From positions 62,001 to 126,000 of the forward strand of contig NZ_FOUY01000004.1 of NCBI RefSeq assembly GCF_900115005.1: 64,000 bases of DNA, written 5' to 3'. The position numbers and the translations under genes were made by a program. Within the stretch, counting starts at the first letter, position 1. Each line of letters begins with the position of its first letter. Shown in pieces: positions 9,541 to 17,173 of the stretch. The notes below the pieces were generated by a model. That model was not told the DNA's origin and did not search any database. It worked only from the letters and a program-made list of their open reading frames with translations. The stretch comes from Pseudonocardia ammonioxydans. Lineage in GTDB: Bacteria; Actinomycetota; Actinomycetes; Mycobacteriales; Pseudonocardiaceae.

Positions 9541-10278
9541 TCACCCGCCGGACGGCGGCTCCTGGGCCGCGGCCCCGGCGAGGGCCCGCACGACGGCGGC
9601 CTCGGCCCGCGGCCCGTCCACACCCAGTCCGGAGAGGACACCCTCGCCGTCCTCCTGCTCGAGCAGTGCCAGCAGGACGTGCTCGGTGCCGACGTAGTTG
9701 TGCCCCAGCCGCAGCGCCTGCCGGAAGGTCAGCTCCAGTGCCTTCTTCGCGGCCGCGTCGAACGGGATGAGATCGGGTACCTGCTCGGTCCGCTCCGGCA
9801 GGACGGCGGTGGCGGCCTGCCGGACGGCGTCCGCGGTCACGCCCTGCGGTTCGAGGAGGACGACCGCGAGCGACTGGGGGTCGGCCATCAGGCCGAGCGC
9901 CAGGTGGGCCGGGGTGATCCGGTCGTTGCCGGCCTCCCGCGCCTCGCGCTGCGCCACGACCACGACGTTGCGGGCGCGTGGCGTGAACTTCTTGAACCCG
10001 TCCTCGGGATCGATCGGCTCGTCCGCCTTCGGCACGAACCGCTTCTGTGCGGCCTGTTTGGACACGCCCATGCTGCGCCCGATGTCGGTCCAGGACGCAC
10101 CCGAGCGCCGGGCGCGGTCGACGAAGTGTCCGATGAGGTGGTCGGCGACCTCGCCGAGGTGGTCCTCGGCGAGGACGGCGTCGGTGAGCTGGTCCAGCGG
10201 GTCGTCGTGGACGCCGGTGATGGCGGCGATGAGGTCGTCGAGCCGGGCGATGTTCGTGACCGGGAGAGGTGGAGTCAT
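9541..10278 (-). CDS. HTH - Clp N-terminal domain protein, probable autoregulator
   Basis: A 245-residue protein. Residues about 61-81 (ASWTDIGRSMGVSKQAAQKRF) form a helix-turn-helix. Residues about 97-230 resemble the double Clp_N repeat that recognises substrates or adaptors in ClpA/ClpC (FTPRARNVVVVAQREARE, then GHNYVGTEHVLLALL). There is no AAA+ ATPase domain. Such stand-alone HTH-Clp_N proteins are common in actinomycetes and of unsettled function. Two palindromes GTCAAC...GTTGAC lie on its promoter, which suggests it represses itself. Start ATG 10278 comes 7 bases after a -10-like TACGGT with no Shine-Dalgarno, so the mRNA may be leaderless. An extension upstream to 10686 would run through these sites and is less likely. 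Confidence 0.85.
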   Translation of the reverse strand: MTPPLPVTNIARLDDLIAAITGVHDDPLDQLTDAVLAEDHLGEVADHLIGHFVDRARRSGASWTDIGRSMGVSKQAAQKRFVPKADEPIDPEDGFKKFTPRARNVVVVAQREAREAGNDRITPAHLALGLMADPQSLAVVLLEPQGVTADAVRQAATAVLPERTEQVPDLIPFDAAAKKALELTFRQALRLGHNYVGTEHVLLALLEQEDGEGVLSGLGVDGPRAEAAVVRALAGAAAQEPPSGG

Positions 10279-10281
10279 GGG

Positions 10282-10326
10282 GTCAACCGTAGGTTGACGC
10301 TGACGGATCGTCAACCTGAAGTTGAC
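10282..10326 (-). promoter_or_regulatory. promoter with two palindromic operators (GTCAAC-n5-GTTGAC)
   Basis: Site A (10282-10298) is GTCAACC-GTA-GGTTGAC, a perfect 7-bp inverted repeat. Site B (10310-10326) is GTCAAC-CTGAA-GTTGAC. Their starts are 28 bp apart. Read on the minus strand, a -35 TTGACG (10314-10309) and a -10 TACGGT (10291-10286) are separated by 17 bases; site B overlaps the -35 and site A covers the -10. This is a classic repressor layout for the Clp_N-HTH gene at 10278. Confidence 0.65.
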
Positions 10327-10422
10327 CGAGTGTCCGTCGCGCGGTGACGCCGGGCACTCGCTACCGTGCGCGCTCACGGTCACACGATCGAGTGACAACG
10401 CGGACGCGAACGGGGTGAGGAC

Positions 10423-10722
10423 GTGCGACGACGACGGCATCTCGGCCGCGCCGGCGCGATCCTGCTCGGGCTCCTCGTGCTCGCCGGGTGCACCCGCACC
10501 TCGATCGAGGGGCTGCAGGTCCGCTCCGGCCCGGGTACCGGGCACGCGGTCGTCGGCACGATCCCGGAGTCGGGCACCCCGGTGCGGGTCGACTGCTGGC
10601 GGCGCGGTGAGCCGGTGCGCGGCGACACGGTCTGGTACCGGTTGCTCGGTCCGGTGGAGGGCTGGGTGACGAACTACTACGTGCACACGACCCGCGAGCT
10701 GGCGAGCACCCCGTCGTGCTGA
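10423..10722 (+). CDS. small SH3-domain lipoprotein
   Basis: This 99-residue secreted lipoprotein has a positively charged N-terminus (MRRRRHLGRAG), a hydrophobic stretch and a lipobox LLVLAGC, giving a lipidated Cys at about residue 23. The remainder (LQVRSGPGTGHAVVGTIPE through WYRLLGPVEGWVTNYYV) is a bacterial SH3_3-like domain, often involved in cell-wall binding. GTG start preceded by GGTGAGG. It diverges from the Clp_N-HTH gene, so the palindromic operators could influence it as well. The 3' end runs into a 17-bp tandem array whose first unit is inside the gene. Confidence 0.8.
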   Translation: MRRRRHLGRAGAILLGLLVLAGCTRTSIEGLQVRSGPGTGHAVVGTIPESGTPVRVDCWRRGEPVRGDTVWYRLLGPVEGWVTNYYVHTTRELASTPSC

Positions 10723-10836
10723 GGGCTCCGTCCTGCTGAGCGCCCCGTACTACTGAGCACCCGGCCCTGTCGAGCGCCCCGTAGTGCCGAGTGCTCCGTC
10801 CTGCCGAGCGCGCCGTGCTGCCGAGCGCCCGTCCGG
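10701..10836. repeat. 17-bp tandem repeat array, 8 units
   Basis: Eight consecutive imperfect copies with an exact 17-bp period and no gaps, consensus GCCGAGCGCCCCGTNCT. Unit starts are 10701, 10718, 10735, 10752, 10769, 10786, 10803 and 10820. The first unit overlaps the end of the SH3 lipoprotein gene. The array fills the gap to the dinB stop codon. Confidence 0.85.
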
Positions 10837-10843
10837 GCCGGGC

Positions 10844-12070
10844 TCACTCGTGCTCGGGCAGCAGCGGGACCTCCAGGCCCTGGTCGCGCCCCAGCTGGGT
10901 GGCGCGGGCGACCGAGCCGGCGCCGAAGCGGCGGCGTACCGCGTCCAGCGCGGTGTCCAGCGCCGGGCCGGCGTGGGCGTCGAGCGGGAGCTCGAGCTGC
11001 AGTGCGCCGTCGTCGTCGAGGTTGGTCAGCGACAGTCCGAGCAGCGTGATGCCGCGGTCGCGGATCTGCGGGGTCGCCGCGACCAGCAGACGCCGGGCCG
11101 CGGCCAGGATGGTCGGGGTGTGCGCGGTCGGCACCGGCAGCGTGTGCGAGCGGGTCACCCGGGCGTAGTCGGCGAACCGTAGCCGCAGCACCACGGTCCG
11201 GCAGACGCGCCCGCCGCCGGTGCCACGCCCGCCGGTCGGGGCGCGAAGCCGGCGGGCGAGCCGGTCGACCGTCCCGGCCAGGATCGCGTCCAGCTCCTCG
11301 GCGGTGCGCGGACGGCGGCCCAGGGCCCGCTGCGAGCCGATCGAGCGCCGGGTGCGGTGGGTGTCGACCGGCCGCGGGTCGCGCAGCCGGGCCAGCGCGT
11401 AAAGGTGCCGTCCCGCGGCCGGGCCCAACCGGGACACCAGCGCCGCCTCTCCCAGCCCCGCGACGTCGGCGACGGTTCGCACGCCGAGTTCGTGCAGCTT
11501 CGCGGCGGTGACCGCGCCGACTCCCCACAGCCGCTCCACCGGCAGCGGGTGCAGGAACTCTCGCTCGGCGCCCGGGTCGACGACCAGGAGCCCGTCGGGT
11601 TTCGCGGCCGCGCTCGCCACCTTGGCCAGGAACTTCGTGCGGGCCACCCCGACGGTGATCGGCAGCCCCGCCTCGTCCGCGACCCGGGCCCGCAGCCGCG
11701 CGGCGATCTCCCGCGGGCCGCCCGCGATCCGGGCCAGGCCGCCGACCTCGAGGAACGCCTCGTCGATCGAGAGGCCCTCCACCTCGGGCGTGGTGTCGCG
11801 GAAGATCGCGAAGACGGCGCGGCTCGCCTCGGAGTAGGCCGCCATCCGGGGCGGGACGACGATCGCGGCCGGGCAGAGCGCCCGGGCCTGGCGCCCGTTC
11901 ATCGCCGTCCGCACGCCGTAGGCCTTCGCCTGGTAGCTGGCCGCCAGCACGACCCCGCCGCCCACGATCACCGGGCGGTCGCGCAGGCGCGGGTCGTCCC
12001 GCTGCTCGACCGAGGCGTAGAACGAGTCCAGGTCGGCATGCAGGATGGTGGCCCGGCCGCGCACGAACAC
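10844..12070 (-). CDS. dinB: DNA polymerase IV (Y-family translesion polymerase)
   Basis: This 408-residue Y-family polymerase would copy past damaged bases. The catalytic carboxylates are visible in LHADLDSFYASVEQ and SIDEAFLE, followed by the helix-hairpin-helix region LWGVGAVTAAKLHELGV. Near the C-terminus QLELPL resembles a beta-clamp binding motif. The start is taken as GTG 12070, but GTG 12064 is equally possible and gives VRGRATILHADLD. A palindrome matching the actinobacterial LexA box overlaps the start. Upstream is a 15-bp triple repeat and then the unknown gene ending at 12144 on the same strand. Confidence 0.93.
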   Translation of the reverse strand: MFVRGRATILHADLDSFYASVEQRDDPRLRDRPVIVGGGVVLAASYQAKAYGVRTAMNGRQARALCPAAIVVPPRMAAYSEASRAVFAIFRDTTPEVEGLSIDEAFLEVGGLARIAGGPREIAARLRARVADEAGLPITVGVARTKFLAKVASAAAKPDGLLVVDPGAEREFLHPLPVERLWGVGAVTAAKLHELGVRTVADVAGLGEAALVSRLGPAAGRHLYALARLRDPRPVDTHRTRRSIGSQRALGRRPRTAEELDAILAGTVDRLARRLRAPTGGRGTGGGRVCRTVVLRLRFADYARVTRSHTLPVPTAHTPTILAAARRLLVAATPQIRDRGITLLGLSLTNLDDDGALQLELPLDAHAGPALDTALDAVRRRFGAGSVARATQLGRDQGLEVPLLPEHE

Positions 12071-12077
12071 ATGTTCG
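12064..12077 (-). promoter_or_regulatory. LexA (SOS)-box-like palindrome at dinB
   Basis: CGAACACATGTTCG is a perfect CGAAC-N4-GTTCG palindrome, matching the known mycobacterial/actinobacterial SOS box core. It overlaps the proposed dinB start codon, so binding would block transcription or RNA polymerase escape. It suggests DNA-damage induction of dinB, which is inference until LexA binding is shown. Confidence 0.6.
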
Positions 12078-12095
12078 CATGCGGCGGCGCCCTGG

Positions 12096-12140
12096 TCGAG
12101 GGCTCGGTGTTCGAGGGCCCGGTGTTCGAGGGTCCGGTGC
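12096..12140. repeat. 15-bp tandem repeat, 3 units
   Basis: Three copies of TCGAGGGYYCGGTGY at 12096-12110, 12111-12125 and 12126-12140. On the minus strand the first two junctions read CCTCGAACACC, and so contain the GAAC half of the SOS box found 19 bp away. Confidence 0.75.
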
Positions 12141-12143
12141 TCC

Positions 12144-14210
12144 TCAGCTGCCGCCGGTGCGGCTCTGCCAGCGGACCAGCGCCTTGCGTGCCGCCTTCGC
12201 CACCCGCTTGTCCGGGTGGAACCCGCCGATCTCGGCGAGGACCTCGCCGAGGCGCGGGTGGTCGAGCCGCCAGAGGTCGTCGAACACCTCCACGGTCTCC
12301 GGCGGGAACTCGCGGGCGAACAGCGCAGGCCACTCGTCGGTCCCGATGGTGTCGACGGTGACCGCGAGGACGTCGACCGACGCGCGCAGCAGCAGTTCCG
12401 GCTCGACCGACTGCGGGTCCAGCCGGCCGCGGGCCACCAGCCGCCGGGCGACCTGGGCCCGGTGCGGACCGTCGAGGTGCCGGGCGAGCAGGTCGTCGAC
12501 GAGGTCGGCGCCGAAGCGTTCCGCGGCCACGCTGGTCGCGGTCAGCACCACGACCAGCGGCTGCTCCGGGGCCAGCGCGCGGGTGACGAACGCGGCGACG
12601 GCCCCGTCCTTGTCGGGCTGGGCGGCGTGCCAGGCGTCGATGTCGCTGCGCCACTCGTCCGGCGGCACCTCACCGGCCAGGTCGACGATCTCGGCGACGC
12701 TCGCGACCGCGGGGTCGGGACGGCTGGGGAAGCCGAGCCCCTCCGCGGACAGCGCGAGCAGCGCGCACGCGACACCGCCGGGGGTCGGCGTGATCCGGCC
12801 CCCGGTCCGCCGGTCCTCGCCGAGGAGGTCGTCGCGCTCGGTCGTGGTGTCGGTCCAGGCGACCAGCCCGAGCCGCTCGAGGCGCTCGACGAGCCGGGCG
12901 GTGTGGAACGCCGGGAGGTCGGCGAGCCCGTCGTTCCAGTCCAGCACCAGGTCGAGCAGCGCGGCCAGATCGTCGAAGGCCATGCCGTCGTCGGGGTGGC
13001 GCAGCAGGGCGAGGAACGCCGGTGTGGCGTCGTCGGCCGGTTCGGGGAACTCGCCGTCGGCCCCGTCCGTCCCGTCGGCCCTGTCGAGGAGCTCCCCGGC
13101 GAGCTCGTCCGCGAGTTCGCCGGCGAGCTCGTCGTCGGGTGGGGAGCCGTCGCCGGTCGAGCCCAGCTCCCGGGCGAGGATCTCGAGCGCACGCTCGGTG
13201 GCCTCGTCGTCCAGGTCGGTGCCGTCCTGCTCGGTGCCGCCCGGGTCCGCGAGCCCGTCCGCGGCCCCGTCCGGGTCGTCGGCGTCCGGGCCGCCGTTCG
13301 GGTCATCGCCGTCCGGGTCATCGTCGTCGTCGAGCAGGCCGCCGAGCAGGTCGTCGCCGAGGTCGTAGCCGTCGTCGCCCCGGCGCTGCCCGCCCATCGA
13401 CACGGTCAGCGCCCCGGCCTCGCGGGCGGCCAGCACCAGGTCCTCGTGCGCGGAGGTGTCGTCGAGTCCGGCGAAGCGCGCGCCGGCCACGAGCCTGCCG
13501 TTCTCCCGCTGCACGGCCCCGGCCAGCACCGCGGTCTCGAGGATCCAGGTCAGGTTCACCAGCCGGTCCGCGCGGTGCAGCCGCGCGTAGCGGGCCGCGT
13601 CGAGGTCGTCGGTGCCCAGCTGGGTGGCCAGGTGGCGGGCGTCGGCGAGGCGCAGGTTGCCGGTGCGCGTCAGCTGCCGGCCCTTCTCCCCGCACCACTG
13701 CGCCAGTGCGCGGGCGTCCCGCACGATCGTCGCCGCCGCCGCGGACTCCGCCCGCCGTGCCGGCCCGGGCAGCCGCACCGGGTCCGGGGGCGTGTCGAAC
13801 TCGGCGAGCACCGGGTGCACGGGGCCGGCCTCCAGCTCGTCGTAGTCGTCGGCGTAGGCCGTGCACAGCCGCCGGATCTGCGACGGCCGCGGGCTGTCCC
13901 GGGTGAGCAGCCCGCACTCGTCGAGGTACTCCAGGAACACCGCGACGGTCAGCGGCACCAGGCGCAGCGGCAGGCGGTGCTCCGCCATGATCCGCGGGCA
14001 CCAGCCGTCGAGGAAGGTCTCGACCTGTTCCAACGGCCAGTCGGCCAGGTCGCCGTCGGCCGCGAGCCACTTGTACTGGAGCAGCAGCTCGGCCGACATC
14101 GGCTCGGCGACGAGCTCGTTCTCGTCGAGCCAACCGGTGAAGCCGCTGATCAACCGGCCCGCGGTCTCCTGGAACGCGTCGTCCTCGTCCTCCGCGAACT
14201 GCATGCGCAT
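12144..14210 (-). CDS. large acidic protein of unknown function (paralogue of 39414-41330)
   Basis: A 688-residue protein with no recognised domain. It is rich in short helices and may be an alpha-helical repeat fold. The middle (about 265-380) is a very acidic, Asp/Gly-rich low-complexity linker (DDDDDPDGDDPNGG and similar). Conserved blocks shared with the second copy in this window are MRMxF at the N-terminus, GNLRLADARHL in the middle and LWRLDHPRLGEVL...KRVAKAARKALV at the C-terminus. I recognise no catalytic motif, signal peptide or membrane segment. Start ATG 14210 is chosen because it matches the paralogue and follows a -10-like CACACT by 6 bases; ATG 14225 is the alternative. It diverges from the DMT transporter. 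Confidence 0.75.
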   Translation of the reverse strand: MRMQFAEDEDDAFQETAGRLISGFTGWLDENELVAEPMSAELLLQYKWLAADGDLADWPLEQVETFLDGWCPRIMAEHRLPLRLVPLTVAVFLEYLDECGLLTRDSPRPSQIRRLCTAYADDYDELEAGPVHPVLAEFDTPPDPVRLPGPARRAESAAAATIVRDARALAQWCGEKGRQLTRTGNLRLADARHLATQLGTDDLDAARYARLHRADRLVNLTWILETAVLAGAVQRENGRLVAGARFAGLDDTSAHEDLVLAAREAGALTVSMGGQRRGDDGYDLGDDLLGGLLDDDDDPDGDDPNGGPDADDPDGAADGLADPGGTEQDGTDLDDEATERALEILARELGSTGDGSPPDDELAGELADELAGELLDRADGTDGADGEFPEPADDATPAFLALLRHPDDGMAFDDLAALLDLVLDWNDGLADLPAFHTARLVERLERLGLVAWTDTTTERDDLLGEDRRTGGRITPTPGGVACALLALSAEGLGFPSRPDPAVASVAEIVDLAGEVPPDEWRSDIDAWHAAQPDKDGAVAAFVTRALAPEQPLVVVLTATSVAAERFGADLVDDLLARHLDGPHRAQVARRLVARGRLDPQSVEPELLLRASVDVLAVTVDTIGTDEWPALFAREFPPETVEVFDDLWRLDHPRLGEVLAEIGGFHPDKRVAKAARKALVRWQSRTGGS

Positions 14211-14216
14211 GGTCCG

Positions 14217-14222
14217 AGTGTG
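14217..14222 (-). promoter_or_regulatory. -10-like hexamer 6 bases before the start codon
   Basis: Read on the minus strand, CACACT is followed by six bases and ATG. The same CACACT-N6-ATG arrangement occurs before the paralogue (41342-41337). There is no Shine-Dalgarno, so a leaderless transcript is possible. CACACT is a weak match to TANNNT. Confidence 0.35.
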
Positions 14223-14299
14223 CACCGTCGACCCGGCTTCGCGTGGGTCGGCGTGTCCGGAGCCGGGACGGCCGGGAACGGGCAGGATGGTCGGTTGAG

Positions 14300-15127
14300 A
14301 TGACGACCCTGTTCGCCCTGCTGATCGCCGTCGCCGCGATGATCGGCAACACGATCGCGGCCCTGTGGGAGGCCAAGGGCAGCCGGCTGGCCCGCTACGG
14401 GCGGCCGGTGTGGCTGCAGCCGTGGTTCCTGGCGGGGCTGCTCGCCGACGTCGTCGCCTGGGTGCTCACCGTCATCGCGCTGCGCTACCTGCCGGTGTTC
14501 GCGGTGCAGTCCATCCTGGCCGGCGCGATCGCGCTCACCGCGCTGGCCGACCACGGCTGGAACCCGTGGAACCTGATCCCGCGCGACCGCTGGGCGGTGC
14601 TCGCCGTGCTGGCCGGGCTGGTGCTGGTGGCCACGGCCGCGGCCCCGGAACGTCCGGAGGCGCTGCCGCCCGCGGCGACGCCGGTGCTGCTCGCCTCCTT
14701 CGCGCTGCTGCTGGTGGCGACGCCGTTCGTGTGGCGGTCCGGGCGGCCGATGCTGCTGGCCCTGCTGTCCGGGCTCGGGTTCGGCGGCACCGCGCTCGCG
14801 GTGCGTGCCATCCACCCCGGCCCGTTCCGCTGGGAGACGGTGGCCGACCTGCTGCTCGACCCGCTGGTCTACGGGGTCGTGGCGATGGGGGTGCTGGGGG
14901 TGCTGACGTTCGCGAAGGCACTGCAGGACGGCGCGGTCGGGGAGGCCACGGCGGTGCTGTCGGTGACCGAGGTGGTCGTGCCCGGCGCGGTCGGGATCGC
15001 GCTGCTCGGCGACCGGATCCGGCCCGGGTGGGAGGCGGTCGCCGTGCTCGGTGTGCTCGTCGCGCTGGCCGGGGTGGTCGCCCTGACCCGGCCGGACCCG
15101 GACTCGGTCCGCCGCCGGGTGCACTGA
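14300..15127 (+). CDS. DMT-superfamily (EamA-like) membrane transporter
   Basis: A 275-residue integral membrane protein with about nine to ten hydrophobic segments, beginning MTTLFALLIAVAAMIGNTIAALWEAKGSRL. Its size and pattern fit the drug/metabolite transporter superfamily (EamA-like or DUF803-type proteins). The Trp-rich loop HGWNPWNLIPRDRW lies between early helices. ATG 14300 follows GGTTGAG. An upstream in-frame ATG at 14243 would add an unlikely charged leader. The substrate is unknown. It is followed by the first 40-bp palindrome. Confidence 0.78.
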   Translation: MTTLFALLIAVAAMIGNTIAALWEAKGSRLARYGRPVWLQPWFLAGLLADVVAWVLTVIALRYLPVFAVQSILAGAIALTALADHGWNPWNLIPRDRWAVLAVLAGLVLVATAAAPERPEALPPAATPVLLASFALLLVATPFVWRSGRPMLLALLSGLGFGGTALAVRAIHPGPFRWETVADLLLDPLVYGVVAMGVLGVLTFAKALQDGAVGEATAVLSVTEVVVPGAVGIALLGDRIRPGWEAVAVLGVLVALAGVVALTRPDPDSVRRRVH

Positions 15128-15130
15128 CCC

Positions 15131-15170
15131 GTGAGTGGTTTTCGCGGTCCTGGCCACGGTAACCACGCAC
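15131..15170. repeat. 40-bp palindromic element, copy 1 (diverged)
   Basis: It starts GTGAGTGGTTTTCGCGGT and ends CACGGTAACCACGCAC, the same length and frame as the near-perfect copies at 18998 and 22082 but with several mismatches in the arms. It lies between two co-directional genes. Confidence 0.7.
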
Positions 15171-15207
15171 GGGGAAGGTCGGCGGGTGCCGCGGCGTTGC
15201 CCCCGGT

Positions 15208-16023
15208 ATGACGACGACCGGCGCCGACCCCCGCACCGAGCACACCGCCTGGCGGGCCGACCGCGAGGAGACGCTGCGCGAGCCGCACGGCTGGCTCTCG
15301 CTGACCGCCCTGCACTGGCTCACGCCCGAGGAGGGCACGATCCCCGGGCTGCCCGGGACCTGGCGGGTCGCCGACGCCGACCACGTCGCGATCACCGCGA
15401 CGGCCGCGGACGGGGTGGTGCTGCCCGCCGCGCCCGAGCCGCTCGACGGGATCGCCCACGTCCGTCCGGTCGACGGTCTCCCCGGCGTGCTGGTCACCGT
15501 CGGGGAGCGTGTCGTGGAGATCGCCCGCCGGAGCGAGGACTTCGCGCTGCGCGTGCGGGACCCGCAGGCGCTCACCCGCACCGCGTTCGACGGCGTGCCG
15601 ACCTTCGGCTACGACGAGGCGGCGGTCGTCGACGGGCTGTTCACCGCCTACGAGGAGCCGGGCCGGATTGCCGTCGACGCGGTCGTCGCCGGGCTGCAGC
15701 ACTTCCCGACCGCGCTCGGCGAGGTCGCGTTCACCTACCGCGGGGCCCGGCAGCGCCTGGTCGCGCTGGCCGGCCGTGACGGCGGGCTGTCGCTGCACTT
15801 CCGCGACGCCACCTCCGGGGACACCACCTACGGCGCCGGGCGCATCCTCAAGACCGACGACCCCGGCCGGGACGGCACGCTGCGGCTCGACCTCAACCGC
15901 GTCGTCAACCTGCCGTGCGCGTTCACCGACCACGCGACCTGCCCGCTGCCGCCGGCGGGCAACGTCCTGACCGTGGCGCTCGAAGCGGGGGAGCGGACGC
16001 CGCACCGGCCCGACCTGGCCTGA
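15208..16023 (+). CDS. DUF1684 domain protein
   Basis: This 271-residue protein matches the DUF1684 family through FRDATSGDTTYGAGRIL and the C-terminal LDLNRVVNLPCAFTDHATCPLPP. The early region includes WRADREETLREPHGWLSLTALHWL, also typical. The function of the family is not established; the compact beta-rich fold and the conserved Asn-Arg and Cys residues are the notable points. ATG 15208 has little Shine-Dalgarno. The oxidoreductase gene follows after 59 bp on the same strand. Confidence 0.85.
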   Translation: MTTTGADPRTEHTAWRADREETLREPHGWLSLTALHWLTPEEGTIPGLPGTWRVADADHVAITATAADGVVLPAAPEPLDGIAHVRPVDGLPGVLVTVGERVVEIARRSEDFALRVRDPQALTRTAFDGVPTFGYDEAAVVDGLFTAYEEPGRIAVDAVVAGLQHFPTALGEVAFTYRGARQRLVALAGRDGGLSLHFRDATSGDTTYGAGRILKTDDPGRDGTLRLDLNRVVNLPCAFTDHATCPLPPAGNVLTVALEAGERTPHRPDLA

Positions 16024-16082
16024 CTGTGCCGCCCGCCGCGGTGCGGTGGCGTCCCGGCGCCGGCGGGGCGAGGGTGGGGATC

Positions 16083-17003
16083 ATGCGAGCGATCGGATTC
16101 ACCACCCACGGCGGCCCGGACGTCCTCGAGGTCCTCGAGCTGCCCGAACCGCATGCCGGGCCGGGCGAGGTCCGGGTTCGGGTGTCCGCGGCCGCGGTCA
16201 ACCCCACCGACACCGTGCAGCGCGCCCGGCCGCTGCAGAAGGTCGACCCGCCGTGGGTGCCCGGGATGGACATCGCCGGCGTCGTCGACGAGGCGGGCGA
16301 CGGCAGCCCGGTCGCGGTGGGGGAGCGGGTGATGGCGATCGTCGTCCCCGGCGGGGCGCACGGGGCCTACGCCGAGCACGTCGTCGTCCCGGCGGGGTCG
16401 GTGGTGCCGCTGCCGGAGGGCGTCGACGAGACCGCGGCGAGCACCCTGCCGATGAACGCCCTCACCGCGTGGCTGGCGTTGGACGAGCTGGCCGTCCCGC
16501 GCGGCGGCACCGTCGCCGTCACCGGGGCCGCGGGCGCGTTCGGCGGCTACACCGTGCAGCTCGCGCTCGCCCGTGGGCTGCGGGTGGTCGCCGACGCCGC
16601 CGAGTCCGACCGGGAGCTGGTCGACGGCCTGGGCGCGCACGTCGTGCTGCCCCGCGGCGACGGGTTCGCCGACTCGGTCCGCGGCGCCGTCCCCGACGGG
16701 GTCGACGGGCTCGCCGACGGCTCGGTGCAGGGTGACGTGCTGCTCCCGGCGGTGCGCGACGGCGGCCGGATCGCCACCGTCCGCGGCCACCGCGGCGCCG
16801 AGGAACGCGGCATCGCCTGGCACCCGGTGTGGGTGCGCACGATCGCCGAGGACCGCGAGAAGCTGCTCGCCGTCCGCGACCTCGCCTCCTCCGGCGCACT
16901 GACCCCGCGGGTCGCCGGGACGTGGCCCGCGGAGAAGGCCGCCGACGCGCACCGCGCGCTCGAGGCGGGCGGGCAGCGCGGGCGCGGTGTGCTGCTGTTC
17001 TGA
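16083..17003 (+). CDS. NADP-dependent quinone-oxidoreductase-like enzyme (MDR superfamily)
   Basis: A 306-residue medium-chain dehydrogenase/reductase without zinc ligands. The N-terminal GroES-like domain starts MRAIGFTTHGGPDVLEVLELP and the nucleotide-binding fold carries VAVTGAAGAFGGYTVQLALARG (about 143-164). This resembles quinone oxidoreductases and enoyl reductases that use NADPH. ATG 16083 follows GGGTGGGGA. An upstream GTG at 16074 is possible. It could supply or remove enone or quinone intermediates of the neighbouring monooxygenase cluster, but that is only contextual. Confidence 0.85.
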   Translation: MRAIGFTTHGGPDVLEVLELPEPHAGPGEVRVRVSAAAVNPTDTVQRARPLQKVDPPWVPGMDIAGVVDEAGDGSPVAVGERVMAIVVPGGAHGAYAEHVVVPAGSVVPLPEGVDETAASTLPMNALTAWLALDELAVPRGGTVAVTGAAGAFGGYTVQLALARGLRVVADAAESDRELVDGLGAHVVLPRGDGFADSVRGAVPDGVDGLADGSVQGDVLLPAVRDGGRIATVRGHRGAEERGIAWHPVWVRTIAEDREKLLAVRDLASSGALTPRVAGTWPAEKAADAHRALEAGGQRGRGVLLF

Positions 17004-17173
17004 CCGCGCGGCCGGACCGGTCCGCCCCGGGCCCCGTTGCAACGTCGCCGCAACCGGTGTCGCGCGTCACGGGTGTGGTGTTCACTGCACTCCAGGCCTG
17101 ACAGCCCCGACGACCGCGGCAGGCCGGCGAGCGCCGCCGCGGTCGTGGCGAACCCGCTCGCAGGAGGTGCCGA

